A stretch of 64,000 nt of DNA from Branchiostoma lanceolatum (lineage: Eukaryota; Chordata; Leptocardii; Amphioxiformes; Branchiostomatidae): assembly GCF_035083965.1 (NCBI RefSeq), contig NC_089726.1:6887501-6951500 (forward strand), in the 5' to 3' direction. A model generated the notes under the pieces. The model was not told where the DNA came from and searched no databases. It saw only the letters and a program-made list of their open reading frames with translations. Every line of letters begins with the position of its first letter. Positions within the stretch are counted from its first letter, which is position 1. This document shows, piece by piece, positions 33,501 through 45,956 of this stretch. The translations under genes were made by a program, and so were the position numbers.

Positions 33501-36500
33501 GCATATTTAACGTATCCAGAACGTCAAATAATGTCCCTGCCCCGTATACACTGCATTTTAGACTCGGATGAGGTCGGGTGAGGTCGGATGAGGTGTTTAG
33601 GCATACCGAGCCGACAATGCTAACAAATCGGCATCATCCAATAGCTGTGAGTTTTAGTCAAGGCAAAGCCATGCTCAAGAGTCTAATCTAACTCATTGGC
33701 ATTCTGCAGCATTGCTAGTACCTACATCTGTGTGCATTTTCGATAACATTTACACTGTTTAGTATCTGGGAACTTTACAGTCTGAAAGCCAGATGAAAGC
33801 CATGTACAAATTTATTTAGCATTGCCAATCTGATCAGCACTGACATTTCTGGCATCAAACTCTGAGATTTACTTCATTCCATGATGTTATTATCATTATC
33901 TGAGGTCAAGCTCATTGTGTTTCCTTAATGACAAAACCCTACTGCGGCATCATGTATGTGTGACATGATTAGCCTGATTAAGCAGCTCTGAGCAAAAACA
34001 GGCAATTCACACTCAGAAGGACCTTAGTACATGTACCGCCATATAGAACAGGAGCTCTGCCTATTCTCTGGGCTTGCAGTTGTCTCATACTCTCCCCGTA
34101 AGGGGTGGACACCGTGGGACAGCTATAGGACAAGGATGTCTTGGCAGCTAACACAGGAATTGGCAGAAAACTTTGTGCTTTAATACACGTGTAAGCATGC
34201 ATGTGGAAAGAATTAAGTAAATGTGGAAAGATGGAAAAAATATTGGCAAGCAGGGTGCAAAATACTTTTTTGAGCCAGGTTGCCCATGTTGCAACCTAGG
34301 GCAAATGCTAGGTTGCACATCCAAATTTCAGGTTGCTCCAGCAACATTCACCGATTTCTTCAAATCAAGCTCGTATGTAGCGTATAATACTACTAATATT
34401 TTAAAATATAAATTAGATAGAATTGTGTTCCCATTGACCTATTAAACAACATCTTGTTTTGCCGAGGGCAATGTGCTTTTGTCTTTTTCAGCTCAAATTC
34501 CACGATCTATGAAGGTTTTTGGATGGTTTAAAATGAAAAAGTGTTGATTTCTTTGTTTCAATTGAAGATTTACCGAATTTTATGAGAGTGACACTGTGTT
34601 TTTGTGAGCTTCCAGGGCTCCGATTGAGATCTTTGGCTAAAAATATAAGGTTGCACACTGCGCTACCTGGGTTTGGAATTAACTTGCACCAACCGAAATA
34701 TGGTTGCACTGTGCAATGTGCAACCTGTTATTTTGCACCCTGGCAAGAAAGAACAAGAAGGAAGAATGTGAAAAGAAATTCTAAACATAAAGTCATTGTG
34801 ACAGGAGTTTTGAGATTCATTTTGTTTCTATCAAGCTGCAGTCAAATCTGTCCAAGAAGACCACTCAGGGGACCGATAAAATCTGGTCTATGTGGACAGG
34901 TGGTCTCAATAGACAGGATTCGTATTAAGCGCTTGTGTCAATGGGAAAAAGTATCTAAGGGACTGTCAAAAAGTTGTCACATTGGCCAGGTGGTCCTTAT
35001 GTAGAGGTGGTCACTTGAACAGATTTGACTGTAGTTCAATTCATCCTTTGCACGTGCCTGATATATACATGTAAATGTACTAGGGTGCAGCACATAGATC
35101 GACAACCTACCTTTCCCTGGTATGTCCAGACCAACCTCCCATGGTGTGTATAGAAAGATGTAGACAAGTGCTCCCACAGCAGCCTGAAAAGAGAAGAAAC
35201 TGATATGAAAACAATTCTTTCTTAGAAGATTCTTACTTCCTAGAAGCTATTCCACACCAACCGTAGATTGTTTCAAACTTTGTCTGACCAGTTCTCTATA
35301 TCTACATGTAACTTACAGTATATCCTTGGTAAATATACTATCCTACTAGTCAGTAAATATACACCGTACTTAAAGGCTGATATCATATCATATCAAAAGA
35401 ATGAGGCTACTGAGACTTTTGAAAACAAAAGCATAAAAGGGCAATTTGGGAAAATTCTGTTCCATGTGATTTGCATTCCTTTTCTGGAAAAGACTCGTGC
35501 ACAAATGAAACTGAATCTGTCCACAACTTACCACTATCAGTGCTGGGTAGAAGAACACAGACCTCCATCCATATGTTCTCTGTAGATACACCTGGAGGAT
35601 GCATATGGTATTTCCCCCATCAAATATCACTCTTTTCAACACTATAAACTTCTCAAGGAAATGTAAGCAGGCCAATCATTGAAAACATATCTACCAAGTG
35701 TGACAGACAGGTAGGCAAGATCTAGAGTTTTCAATATAATCTAGAACAAACCCTGTCCTACACCAGGGTTCGAAATTCATTTTTGGGAATAGGTAAACTT
35801 ATTAAGGTGCCTACAAAATTAGGTGCACAGCTCCGCTTCTGGGTGCACAGCACAAAAGTGCACATGCACCCACTATTTTGAGCGCTGTATACTCACAGCC
35901 AGGCCAGTTCCCATGATGCCTCCAGCAAAGGTACAGGTTCCCCAGATCCCAAATATGGCATTACGCTGCCTGTCGGGGTACCAGGCACTGAGTGCCTTCA
36001 CACAGCTTGGCCAGGTCTGGGCCTGCAGATTTAAAACAAGACGGCTCTTACAAAAGGTTAAGTGGTTGGACCTCAGACTGAGGAAAAGGCATGACGCCTT
36101 CTCCTTGGCTAGTAGTCCAATACAGCTTTGCTATGGCTTGCATTTTTAGTGAAGCACACCGGGTCACCCCTACTCTTCTCGATAAGTGTGTTGGATTCTT
36201 TTACATGCAGGTGTTTGATCCTTGACTCTTTTGCCTGAATCTTGCTTATATACAGGTCTACTGGCTTTACATCATTACTGGAAAGGACAAATGCAATCCC
36301 TAGCAACATGGTCAAGCTGGGGACAACCCTAGATCGAACTCTTCCAAACAGACCCACGTAATTGGATCCCGATGGCCAAGTAGCGGGGTTACATTACTGC
36401 TTGTGCAACGGGACTTGATACACAAATACAACTTCCAACAATATGTCTTACACAAATATAACATCAAATAAAGTTACAACAAAATACCGAAAATATTTGA

Positions 36501-39500
36501 AAATTAGCAACTTACATGAACCATCTTGTACTCAAAATGTACTTCTATTAATGATATATGTCTTTCTTCATTAACAGTCATTTGTACTTGTCATCTCCAA
36601 ACCAATTATACCAATAAACAGCTGTGCCTTTAAGTTGGTCAGTACCAACTGGGATTCAGGTATCGGGTATCAGGCAACCTTTCATCACACCAGCATTAAC
36701 CTGTCCCCCCTGGGAAACCCGCTGGCAGAAGCTAAGGACCATACTGTATGAATTTCTGATATCCACTCAATTCTGATGCATCCCACTCGATACCTTATTT
36801 CCTAGACTTTTCTCGGGGCAAACAAAAAGTAGTTGACTGTATGAAGCCATAGTGTTTCTCTGCCCATGGTGCTGAACTACCATCATACAAAAACATAGCA
36901 TGGTTGTTGGCATCCACTCAACTCTAGTGACTCAGATGCTCAATACCTTATTTTGTAGACTTTTCTCGGGGCAAATAAAAAGAAGCTGAGTGTAGGAAGT
37001 CAGCGTTTCCCATTCCCTGGTGCTGAACTACCATCATACAAGAACACAGAATGTATTGCTGATTCTCATTCAGCTTTAATCCCAGACACTTCAGTCGTTG
37101 ACTTTCCTTAGTGCAAACAAAATTTAGTCGAATGTTGGGGACCACAGTGTTTCTCTGTCCCTGGTGCTGGATTGCGCATTCTCGCTTAATTCTGATCCCA
37201 GATACTCAATTGAATGTAGTCACTATCTCATTTTGCAGATCATACTTGGAGCAAACAGAAATTGTTAAATGTATGAAGCTGTAGAGTTTATCTGTCCTTG
37301 GTGCTGAACTACCATCACACAAGCATACAGTATGGATTGTTGATATCCACTCCATTTTTATCCCTCCCAGTCAATATCTTATTTCATAGACTTTTCTTGC
37401 TGGAAAGTAGTGGGGTACTTGAATGTTTGAAGCAGCAGCGTTTCTCTGTCCTTGGTGCTGAACTACCATCACACAATAATACAGTATGGATTGCTGATAG
37501 CTACTCAGTTTTGATCCCAGATGTGCAATACCTTATTTTGCAGATCTTTTGTGGTGCAAACAGAAAGCACTTGAATGTATGAAGCATCAGGTATTCTCTG
37601 TCCTTGGTGCTGAACTACCACTCCACAATAATACTGTATGGATTGCTGATAGCCACTCAGTTTTAATCCCAGATCTCAATACATGTATCTTATTTCATAG
37701 ACTTTTCTTTGTGCAAACAGAAAGTACTTGAATGTAGCAGAGGTTTTTCTCTGTCTTTGGTGCTGAACTACCATTGCCAAGATGAATGATTGAAAGAACG
37801 AATGATTTGTTTATTCTAAGATGTACATTGTATTTTCTAAACAGATAATTTGTTTACCTGAGCAACTCCATTGAAAAACAGCATGATCATGAGGACGAAC
37901 ACGTCTATCCATGTGCCAAACCAAACCTGGAAAGGGGAACAAAAAGTTACAACACTCAGAGACGCCTAGAAAATGCCTGAGAAGGTAGCTACTGTAAAAG
38001 CCTTTTCGCTGTGAACTAATTTTGTGGTAGGGAGAAAATAGAGTGTTAGCAGTGGTTTGAAGTTTGCGGTAGAGCTATAGCCACGTACTGTTAGTGTATA
38101 GTAATGGAAACACTGTTTTTAAGTTCGCAGTGCAGCAGTCACTGCAAAAACCGCGAACAAAAAAGCACCGCGAAAATTCAGAGAATTACAGTATCTAACA
38201 AGAAACTGATTACCTATACTTACATGGAACCGACTTCAAAATAATCATTAACAGGGTAGAAAGGCTAATACGTCTACAGTATTGTTATTGGCAGGTTTTG
38301 TGTGGTGGCTGACTTACCACTGAAGCTGCCGATAGAAGCAGGCACCAGGCCAGGGTATTTCGGGCACCATACCTGTCTGCCACGGGTCCCAGGATCATCT
38401 AAAGGGGTACACAGCATGTAAATTACTGGGTACATTAATGTTATTATATCTAATTCAGTACCAAATGCCCATCTTAATAGATAATGAAATCTTATGGTGT
38501 AATCAATTCACAGAGTAAAACCTGGTCTAAGTGGACAGGTGGTCACTATAGTCTAGACAGGATTCTTAATGCTTGTGTCGATGGGGAAAATCATCTAAGA
38601 GACCACTAAAACTTATTCACATTGGCCAGGTAGTCCTTAAGTTATGTAGAGGTGGGCACTTGTACACGTTTGGCTGTACCATTAGTACAAATCAAAGGTT
38701 TGACAAGAACTTTGAGTTCTACCAATCTTCTGTGTATGTTTTAAGCTACAGCCTTCATGGTAGATCCATACAGTACCTGCATGGTGGCATAAGGCAGCAG
38801 CATGGAGGTGTCCAGCCATCCCAGCTGGGTTTTAGTCAGCCCAAGTTCTGACGCCAGGTCAGTCTTGATCTGTAGGTAAAGCAGGGGGCATACAAAAATG
38901 ATATCCATTTCTAAGGGCAGGGTCCAAGGACAGTACAGTTAAGTTGTATGGTGGCAAATCAAAAGGCTATACGGCGGCAAATCAAAAGGATATGATTGAT
39001 TTAGAAATTCTTTTAAAATACACAAATGGCAATGCAAACTCATTGTCAGGTAAAATAGATAACCTTTACATTTTGAGTGAGTATGGATTACAATTTGAAG
39101 AAATTCTGAGCTGCCCAGCAGCTAGGACCTCTGTACTGTGGGTTAATGTTTACTATTTTAAATTACCCTTTTAAATCTATGCACATCTGCAGTATATTAA
39201 CTCATGGAAATCATTATAATCACATGTAAGATATATGAATATGTAATGACTATAAAAGGTCATTCAAGGCCACAAGGCCACAAGGCATCACTCCAAACTG
39301 TTACATGGAGGTCAAAGGGCAGTCAATGCATCATTTGTGCTATTGTGTGCTTCCTATACAGTTACATGGCAATAAGTATATTATATTATCTCTAGTTTAA
39401 TTCACTATTACAAGCATTTAGACATTAATCATGCGAAAAATATGAATATTGGGGAACTATTATTTTACACAAATTATCTTATCTCCACTACCTATCCTTA

Positions 39501-39651
39501 CAAGAAAACCAGAGTTATTATATATAAAACAACAGTAGGCGTTCCTTACCACCCCTAGCGGTTTCCTGACCAGGTAGGTAGAGGCGTACGCCACCCAGGT
39601 GAGAATGAACGTCGCCACCTGACGTCTTTGCAGACGACTCACCGTCAACAT
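30585..39651 (-). CDS. SLC37-type sugar-phosphate exchanger (major facilitator superfamily)
   Basis: Family members exchange sugar phosphates for phosphate across intracellular membranes; this substrate is inferred, not shown. Exons, 5' to 3': 39651-39550, 38869-38777, 38398-38318, 37926-37858, 36022-35897, 35591-35532, 35183-35111, 32866-32800, 32606-32516, 32293-32199, 31769-31534, 30757-30585 (stop TAG). That is 12 exons, all in phase, giving about 421 aa (SLC37A4 is 429). N-terminal STYLVRKPLGVIK resembles the family's Y..RK motif; GPVADRYGARNTL is MFS motif A between helices 2 and 3. The second half shows TSFEVGGVLGSATLGVFIDK, like the DVGGI..G..SD segment, and INGFGSLGTVLQGPIIGAIA, like the terminal GIxDGxGSxGAA segment of SLC37A1-3. 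Multiple hydrophobic helices are evident throughout. Part of exon 31769-31534 exists in two extra tandem copies downstream. Confidence 0.85.
31188..31325 (-). pseudogene. Extra partial copy 1 of the SLC37-like exon 11 (possible alternative exon)
   Basis: Homologous to the 3' 138 bases of exon 31769-31534, with an intact donor (AATG/GTATGAG) and no stop. Compared with the main exon it has eight base differences over the clear coding stretch; seven are silent and one changes Ala to Thr (in LPTQLGDKDGRNAHAA). Upstream is a TATAG that could act as an acceptor in frame, but it lacks a pyrimidine tract. Whether it is used is unknown: pseudo-exon and alternative exon are both possible. Confidence 0.6.
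31361..31498 (-). pseudogene. Extra partial copy 2 of the SLC37-like exon 11 (possible alternative exon)
   Basis: Almost identical to the main exon over its 3' part, with donor AATG/GTAAGAACC intact and the frame open. The 173-base period of the three copies (donors at 31187, 31360 and 31533) shows that a segment holding the exon end, donor and about 35 bases of intron was tandemly copied. The gap between successive copies is too short to be spliced as an intron. Confidence 0.6.
31828..32110 (+). mobile_element. tRNA-derived SINE, second copy
   Basis: A box-like TGGTGTAACGGCTAGGGC and B box-like GGGTTCAAATCTT are followed by AAAGGCACTTAACATGACTT and AGGTGTAAAAATGGGTAC, in the same order as at 20994-21360, though diverged. 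It lies in the intron between SLC37-like exons 32293-32199 and 31769-31534, antisense to the gene. Confidence 0.7.
33004..33608. mobile_element. Mutator-like (MULE) non-autonomous element, 605 bp, 9-bp TSD
   Basis: Inverted arms of about 165 bases (GGTATGCCTAAACACCTCAC at the ends, with repeated ACCTCATCCG/ACCTCACCCG) are flanked by the exact 9-base direct repeat AGCCGACAA at 32995-33003 and 33609-33617. Long terminal repeats with 9-bp duplication are the Mutator signature. The centre has GTGTACAGTTATT repeats and no transposase. It lies in an SLC37-like intron. Confidence 0.85.
34251..34742. mobile_element. hAT-like non-autonomous element, 492 bp, 5-bp TSD
   Basis: Ends CAGGGTGCAAAATA and TATTTTGCACCCTG are flanked by GCAAG at 34246-34250 and 34743-34747. 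Inner sequence repeats GGTTGCAC/GTGCAACC on both sides. Same end type as 16096-16687 and 29079-29692. It lies in an SLC37-like intron. Confidence 0.82.
34838..35034 (+). mobile_element. Dispersed palindromic repeat, copy 2 (best preserved)
   Basis: Begins GCAGTCAAATCTGTCCAAG and ends CTTGAACAGATTTGACTGTA, a terminal inverted repeat of about 19 bases. The body is GACCACTCAGGGGACC, GGACAGGTGGTCTCAATAGA, TTGTGTCAATGGGAAAAAGT and CATTGGCCAGGTGGTCC. Three further copies are in this window. Confidence 0.75.
35764..35887. mobile_element. Short hAT-like MITE, 124 bp
   Basis: Ends CAGGGTTCGAAATTCATTTT and TATTTTGAGCGCTG. The flanks TACAC and TATAC are a near match for a 5-bp duplication. The GGTGCACAG and AAAGTGCACAT motifs are shared with 16096-16687. 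Confidence 0.55.
36118..36360 (-). repeat. SINE fragment
   Basis: Contains the CTACTCTTCTCGATAAGTGTGTTGGATTC block, the reverse complement of a block inside the SINE at 20994-21360. It begins about 95 bases from an SLC37-like exon. Confidence 0.5.
36700..37775. repeat. Tandem repeat, about 150-bp unit, seven copies
   Basis: GGTGCTGAACTACCAT or a close variant recurs near 36868, 37020, 37167, 37300, 37456, 37606 and 37759. Each copy is followed by a TATGGATTGCTGAT-like block, ACTCA(A/G)TTTTGATCCCAGAT and TAGACTTTTCT. It lies in the SLC37-like intron between exons 37926-37858 and 36022-35897. It holds no consistent reading frame. Confidence 0.7.
38516..38680 (+). repeat. Dispersed palindromic repeat, copy 3
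   Basis: AAGTGGACAGGTGGTCACTATA, GACAGGATTCTTAATGCTTG, GACCACTAAAAC and CATTGGCCAGGTAGTCCTTA follow the order of the copy at 34838-35034; the left end is degraded. It lies in an SLC37-like intron. Confidence 0.65.
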
Positions 39652-39890
39652 CCCGAAACTTCTTCCCTCTTTCTGACTCTCAATTTTATCCCTAGATAGA
39701 TCTATGAATTCTATGTTCGTACAACAAGGATCTAGATAACGATGAAGGAATTAAAGGCTGAGAGGTGGTGAAACGGAGACGTTATTAAGTCAAAGAAAAA
39801 CGAGGATTTTGACCCTGTTCGACGAAAGTCGACGTTTCAGCCGCCATGTTTGGAGCAGACGACCCGGAAATGAACGTTCTGATTTTAATT

Positions 39891-39902
39891 TTTGGCGGGA
39901 AA
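39891..39902 (+). promoter_or_regulatory. E2F-type site upstream of the SLC37-like gene
   Basis: TTTGGCGGGAAA matches the E2F consensus and lies 240 bases upstream of the minus-strand ATG at 39651. An ETS-like CCGGAA (39874-39879) and GCCGCCATGTTTGG (from 39841) lie nearby in the same CpG-richer stretch. Assignment to the SLC37-like promoter is by position. Confidence 0.4.
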
Positions 39903-39959
39903 GTTAAATCGACATTTTAGCAGCAAGTCAGTTTGGAGAAGACACGTTCTCTCTTTCAA

Positions 39960-42900
39960 GAACTACAATGAACTAAATGTAAGAAACGTTTCAACCAAAT
40001 AATTGAACCGCAAAACGTAATATTGTTGGCCAGTTCCGTCCGCACGTATGCAAAATAGAAAGATATCCATCTTTCAAAAGCGCCTTTGTGCGGACCTACC
40101 GTGCACTGCAGAAACACGGAGCAGGTGCAACGGCATACTAACGTGAAATGTACTTAACTTAATTTTATTACCTTAACTGACAAATAATGTTCAAACCACT
40201 CATGAATGTTTTATCCATGGATGGTTTATTTGGATCTAGGTTTTGTTAGCCACGTTGCATGTTGCACGTTACTAGCGATGTAAAAGGAATCTGTTTAGAT
40301 GCGGTGTTCATGCATATTCACCTTCATCAATGCAGCTCCTCAGTGGCAATGTTTACAATCGTACAGGCTTCAGATACCCAGTTCGCGATAGATTCATCGC
40401 GGGGCTCTTTGTCGGGCAGCACAGTACACCCATCTGCGGCGGAAATGGCTCAATCTCTGTAAAAGGTTAGTGTTTTTTAGAGAAATATTTTGGTTTTTAG
40501 ACATTTTCCTTTGTGCTTTATGAATCATGTTTTGCTGATCGTTTCAGATGTCCAGATTTAAAATTCAGGCATCGGTGAGGAACAATAGAATAGTCGGGAT
40601 CACAATCATTATCATCTCTCCTCTCGAAAATCCATTTCCGTAGACGGCTGCAAAACTGGAGAAATATGGCAATGCCTACAGTTTTGATCCATTACTAAGT
40701 GATATTTTGTTTGTATGATACATAGTGATTTTATTTACAACGTAATAAATAAGGTCTTTGTTGGCGAAATATAGTATTCCAGCCGGGAAACGAGATAGAG
40801 TGATTGAAGCCTGAAACTTTTTCGTTGTGTTATTTGATACAATGTAGGTTTGTGCCTTAATTGGCATTAGCGCATCTAAAAGCTGGGTAAAATACAATTT
40901 TAGCATTTTGTCCCGTGGGATGCAAACTTCTACAGATGTGAAAAATCTACCCATAGGGAATAACATTTGTCTAAATTTAACGTCGGCCGGCAATTTTTCA
41001 CTTCACTTGCCTGAAGAAAAGATTTATTATATCTTCTTTCCGGGCTGTGAAAATGCTCGTGCTAGTCACATGCACGGTTCCACCGTAAATCTCGTCCGCC
41101 AAAAAATATGGCTTTGGCAATTGCAGTAATGGAATATTGGAAATGCAATGACCGTGTTTCATGTTAGCATTCTCAATCACCTAACGCCAGGAGCCCTTAC
41201 AAACAATACGCCTTTGTGCGAAGGAAATTACTCCCAGGAAATTTAATACCCGCTGACTGAATTTATTCCCGGTTCGTGAATGGTTGTGATTTTTTTTCTG
41301 TGCAAAGCCAAGCCGTAAACGGCTTTCAGGCGTTCGTTCTGCAATTGCTAATTGATTTTGGAAGATAGTTGACATAGGGCAATTAGGACGGGGGTCAAGC
41401 GATAGGTTGGAATAAATTGCCCCGAGTAAAAATATTGTAGGAGGCTCTTAACATTGGAGTGGTAACCCTTTTAAGTACCACACCTGCGCCTTGAGGAGGA
41501 TTATTTCTCACTTTACAACCATTTTTGTTAAGCCTCGAAGCGGGAAAACAGAACACCGATGCTGTCAGAGTCATTGGGTTACCCAAGTGGTATTAGGTAG
41601 ACTGGTACTTGGAACGGTCCAATCGTTTGTCATTTCATAGGGGTGCAAATATATTACTAGTACCTGAAAAGACCTTGCCAACAACACCATTTCCGTCTGT
41701 AGCTTTATGGGTACAATGTGTACATTATTCATGCAACAATTCGTCATGCTGAATTGGCCAAGCTCATGCAAATTGTGCTGGGAGGTAATCTGCAGAGGTG
41801 CACAGCATCTATTGCAGTAGTATGTTCTCTTCCGATTGATTCACGTTATTTTGCTATCCTCTCTGCCAGTCACAAGGTGTTATTGCTTGGAAGGGACCAT
41901 TAACACCACTATAGTGGGGGTGCAAACAAGATGTTAAGTGCTGGTACTGGCACATTGGGCTTGGGACAGTGTCAAATACATTTCTGTATGCATTTAGTAT
42001 CTCTAACTAAAATTACAGTTTTTTTGCACTATTACTGTTTATCAGAACTAATATGCAGTTCCAAAGCAGTATACTGTAAAAGAGGAAATGTTCACAAGGA
42101 TTTAATTTCGTTGTAGGAAGAAAATGGAGTGCTGCAGTTGTTTTAAGTTCACGGTTGAAACAAGCGGGTAGGAGGGCAGAAGGCAAAACAAAAATGTTTG
42201 TGGTGGGTTGAGTTCGCAGTTATAGGATCACAGACATAAGATCACAATGAACATTTCTCCTTTTACAGTATCTGCAATTAGCAAAATTCGGGCAGTGGCT
42301 GTGAAAAGTCGTAGAGCAGGGGTCAAAGGAGCATCGGCTTTCGACCCAAACATCTGTTAAAGCGTGAACCAATCAATTTGGCATCGATCCACTACCCTCC
42401 AGTGCTGCATGAATATCTTAATGTCCAGAAGACATGGGGGAAATTCTGTCTTTGTGCTAAAGGCATAATGGTGTGGAACTTATGTGGGTGTAATGGACAG
42501 TTCGAAATTTTCATGCACATTGTTTTTCGTTGTAGTGAATCAAAAGTGTAAAAAAATTAAACACATTACCAAGGCTGAGCTTTCATTTTCCTGCATAACG
42601 GTATTGCCGGAGCGATGATACAAGGGAAAATCACATTTTGCTAGTAGTGCAATCAAATATTGACGGTCGTGTAGAGCAAATAATCTGGTGTTAAAGAAAG
42701 ACCCCAACTCTTAGTAATTTGAAAAAGTGCTCAATACTGGCTTTAAAATGCAAACAGTTCTTCAATTTTTTGCCAGAAAAAGGTCGTGGATTTTAGAAGA
42801 ACCTTGGGTACTAAGAGTGGCACTCTGGTGATAACATGACGAGGATATAACTGGACGCAAACGGAAGGACCGCTGTCCTAAATGCAGGCTAATACTGCTT

Positions 42901-44639
42901 CAAGTCGTCGTGATCTTTTTTGCGCGGATCACATCCGGCCTCTTGACACGGCCTACAAGGCTAGCGGAGTGACTGATTACAGTGGGTATGTGATCCGCTG
43001 GGTGACAAACAAGATTACTCTCAAAGACCGACGGATGGAATGAAAAGGCTGTTAGTGTTAACACAAAAATTGTTCATCATGCGGAATGTGTCTTAAGAAA
43101 TTCAGGCTCAAATTAAAGAACTTATAAGAAACATTATGACTTTGTGATCATTATTTATTGCATATAATGTTAGATTGACATCCATCTTTGCACAGGTTTA
43201 AAAATTAAAACAGATGCACTTCTCAACAGTTACATTTTTTGTACTATAGACAGAGAAGCAGGCATTGGGAAGTGGATCTAAGCAGTCTAGTTCCTTCTCA
43301 AAATAAACAAAATCATTGAAAATGTAATGTTCACAGCTCAAGTACTTGCCCAAAGTGGAACAGTCTACGGAAAACATAAAACCTGACTGATAATGGCATG
43401 AAATTATAAAAACTTGTGTGCAGCAAAGCAATTAGCGTTATTACAGATGATATTTGTCACATTTCATTGTGCATGCAGCATTTTGTTGTCAATGTTGACA
43501 AATTTCGTTTTTAACATGTCTTTCGATGTATGATTATATTTGTTTGATTAGAAAATGTTGCATTGAAGTGTCATCTACACTTAAATGCTTTTTTCTACCA
43601 TACAATGTAGTTACAAAGCTACAGGATCAATTTGTTGGAGCAAGGAGGTTGGAGCTGAGCACAACTGACATTAATCAGACTATTGCATCCAGTTTGATAA
43701 GAAATTGATGGCAGGTCAGTTTAATCTACCACATTCCTTAAAAGCTAAATCTTGTAGACAAAGAACCGATATCCAACACCCAATACTCCTGATTGAATCC
43801 ATTGTAGATAAAAGGGATTTAGACCTGATGTGGAACAAAGAAACATGGTACTTGGCTGATACCCTGATTGTAGCATTCGTCATGAACAATTGCTTGCAGC
43901 TAACCAGGTCAAGAAACAAATGATTCTATTGGACAAATCCGGGAAGGCCTGATGAAGAGTGCCAATTACTCATCAGGTACCATCTGTTTCTGGATGCAGC
44001 AAATTTCTCTTCATATCTGCACTAATCAGGACATTGTTGAACAAGTACATTGTATTTTAAACTCTTTGTACTTTTTGTCAGTCATAATTCTCCTGCTAAT
44101 ATGTAGATGTTGCTAATATTCATATCACATTTGACAATCTTTATTCTCCAATCTCCAGAAAAAAAATCCTTATTGTACAAGGCAAAAGCTAATGCATGTC
44201 TTATGTTACAAAAATACCATATAATATTACTGTTAAATACTAATAAGCTGTATACCAATGTTGTCTTTGGGCCTTTCTCAAATATCTTAAAATCACAGCT
44301 ATTCAGAATCATATCCCCCAAACTTTTGCAAATTTATTTGAAACACACAATGGAATGCAAACAATACAGATTAAAACAAATAACAACTTTAGCTCCTATC
44401 AGATTTTGCCCAATACAATCATATAAGTTGAAGCTTAGATGTCCATGTATCAAGGACTGAAGCTAACATGAGAGAGAAAGATACAATTGCATCGAGACAA
44501 TCCCTTTGGAGTTTTGTCGTGCTAACACAGTAATCAGGCTAAGTGCTGCTGTGATGATATCGATGCTGAGGACAGGATTTACGCACATGTATCATAGCAA
44601 CATAGAGACCAATCAGGAACCAGACATCAAACCTAATAG
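39960..44639. other. Gene-poor stretch
   Basis: No coding exon I can support. The stretch 40100-40470 is slightly CpG-rich and could be a transcription start on the plus strand, but no product follows. A hairpin with GCGGATCACAT and ATGTGATCCGC arms lies at about 42924-42995. Scattered open frames (up to 117 codons at 44107-44460) are AT-rich, without splice or family support. Confidence 0.4.
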
Positions 44640-45180
44640 CTGTCTACAGTTTGCTTCTATTTGATTAGTCTCAACCAAGGTCACAGTGCGTTTGACCTTC
44701 CGGCATGCAACATGACCAACGATAATCAAAATCTGGTGTCCATGTCAAAAGAAGGTGTAAAAGTTCAGGAAACTTAAAATTTAAATGGGCAGAAGTGAGA
44801 CCTGGCTTGGTTCCTGGAGGGACCCCTTTATTTGAGTAGCCTCTACTTGATTGCTTTTACCAGGGCCACACATGAATTTGACCTTCTTTTAAATAGAGTA
44901 ATCAAAGATATTCATCAAATTCACATGTCTATGTCACTAGAAAGTTAAAAAAAAGTTTCATGGGCAAAAGAGGATCCAGAATGAATCCTTGAGGCACCCC
45001 TTTATTTGGTAAGCTATACAGATTATAAGTTTTAACTGAAATCAGGAATAAGTATCGACAACAAATTGTTGACCAAAAACTTCTAGATACATGTACTATG
45101 AATCTTCTTTTGTCATCCTCAATTGTGGTGGAACAATGATTTTCCAGTACTAGCCTAACTAGTGACTTTGCTATCATGGC
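44640..45180 (-). mobile_element. Decayed LINE reverse-transcriptase fragments
   Basis: On the minus strand 45177-44929 reads KGVPQGFILDPLL, the conserved reverse-transcriptase block normally written (K/R)GxPQGSxLGPLLF. About 150 bases downstream, another frame near 44800-44850 reads KGVPPGTKPGL, a second version of the same block. Stops and frame breaks show both are dead. They look like remains of two non-LTR retrotransposon insertions or one duplicated. Confidence 0.6.
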
Positions 45181-45956
45181 TCAACTTTTTAGCCAAGCAC
45201 ACCTGGTCACCTCTGCTACAAACAAATGCCAGCTTTCTATTACATACATACTACACTGCCATTAGCAACTGCAAGAAACGTGATTGCTGGTCGCCAGTGT
45301 AATACATTAAAAAAACAGTTTATTTCATAAAATCAAATCAAATTAAGTCTAGAAATACCAAAAGGTGTGTGTGATACCGGCACCCAGCGAGTGAAAGGAA
45401 AGGACACACCAAAAGCCTGGCAAAATGCATTTGTCTAAATTACAGCTCTCAGAACATTAATTCTAAAATGACCTTTCGTGTTATGAGGAAATCAATACTA
45501 ACGCAGCACTGAGAGTATTTGTTTGGGACGAAGGGCATTGCGTAGTAGAGCCCCACGCCTGACGGCACATTAATTTCAATTAAGGAATGCAAAATATGCA
45601 CGGAACAGATGTCTGCGCATCAAGCGAAATCATTTTTGAACGGCATCTATACATCAACAAAAATGTCGGAAATTCCAGTCCTCTGCTATATTCCCCTCCT
45701 GCTGAGAAGAGAAAAAAACATGCACGACAGCTGATTTTCAAAACAGGTGAAGTCATTGGTACCCACCAATTCAATTCCTTGGTTCTAGGATTCAAAAAAG
45801 ATAATGCTAGATTGGTATATTGACATGAAAATAGTGTTTGTAGGCAAAATCTGTACACAATTTCATGGAGTGAACATCTTTTAGTCAAATGCAAGTTTTC
45901 CTGATGTCCTCCTTGGTTTTCATGATGTCCTCTAGCTAGAAATGTATGTAAGAATG

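Noticed and set aside
44107-44460. A 117-codon open frame as a gene
   Set aside because: Low-complexity AT-rich composition with no splice sites of note and no recognisable domain.
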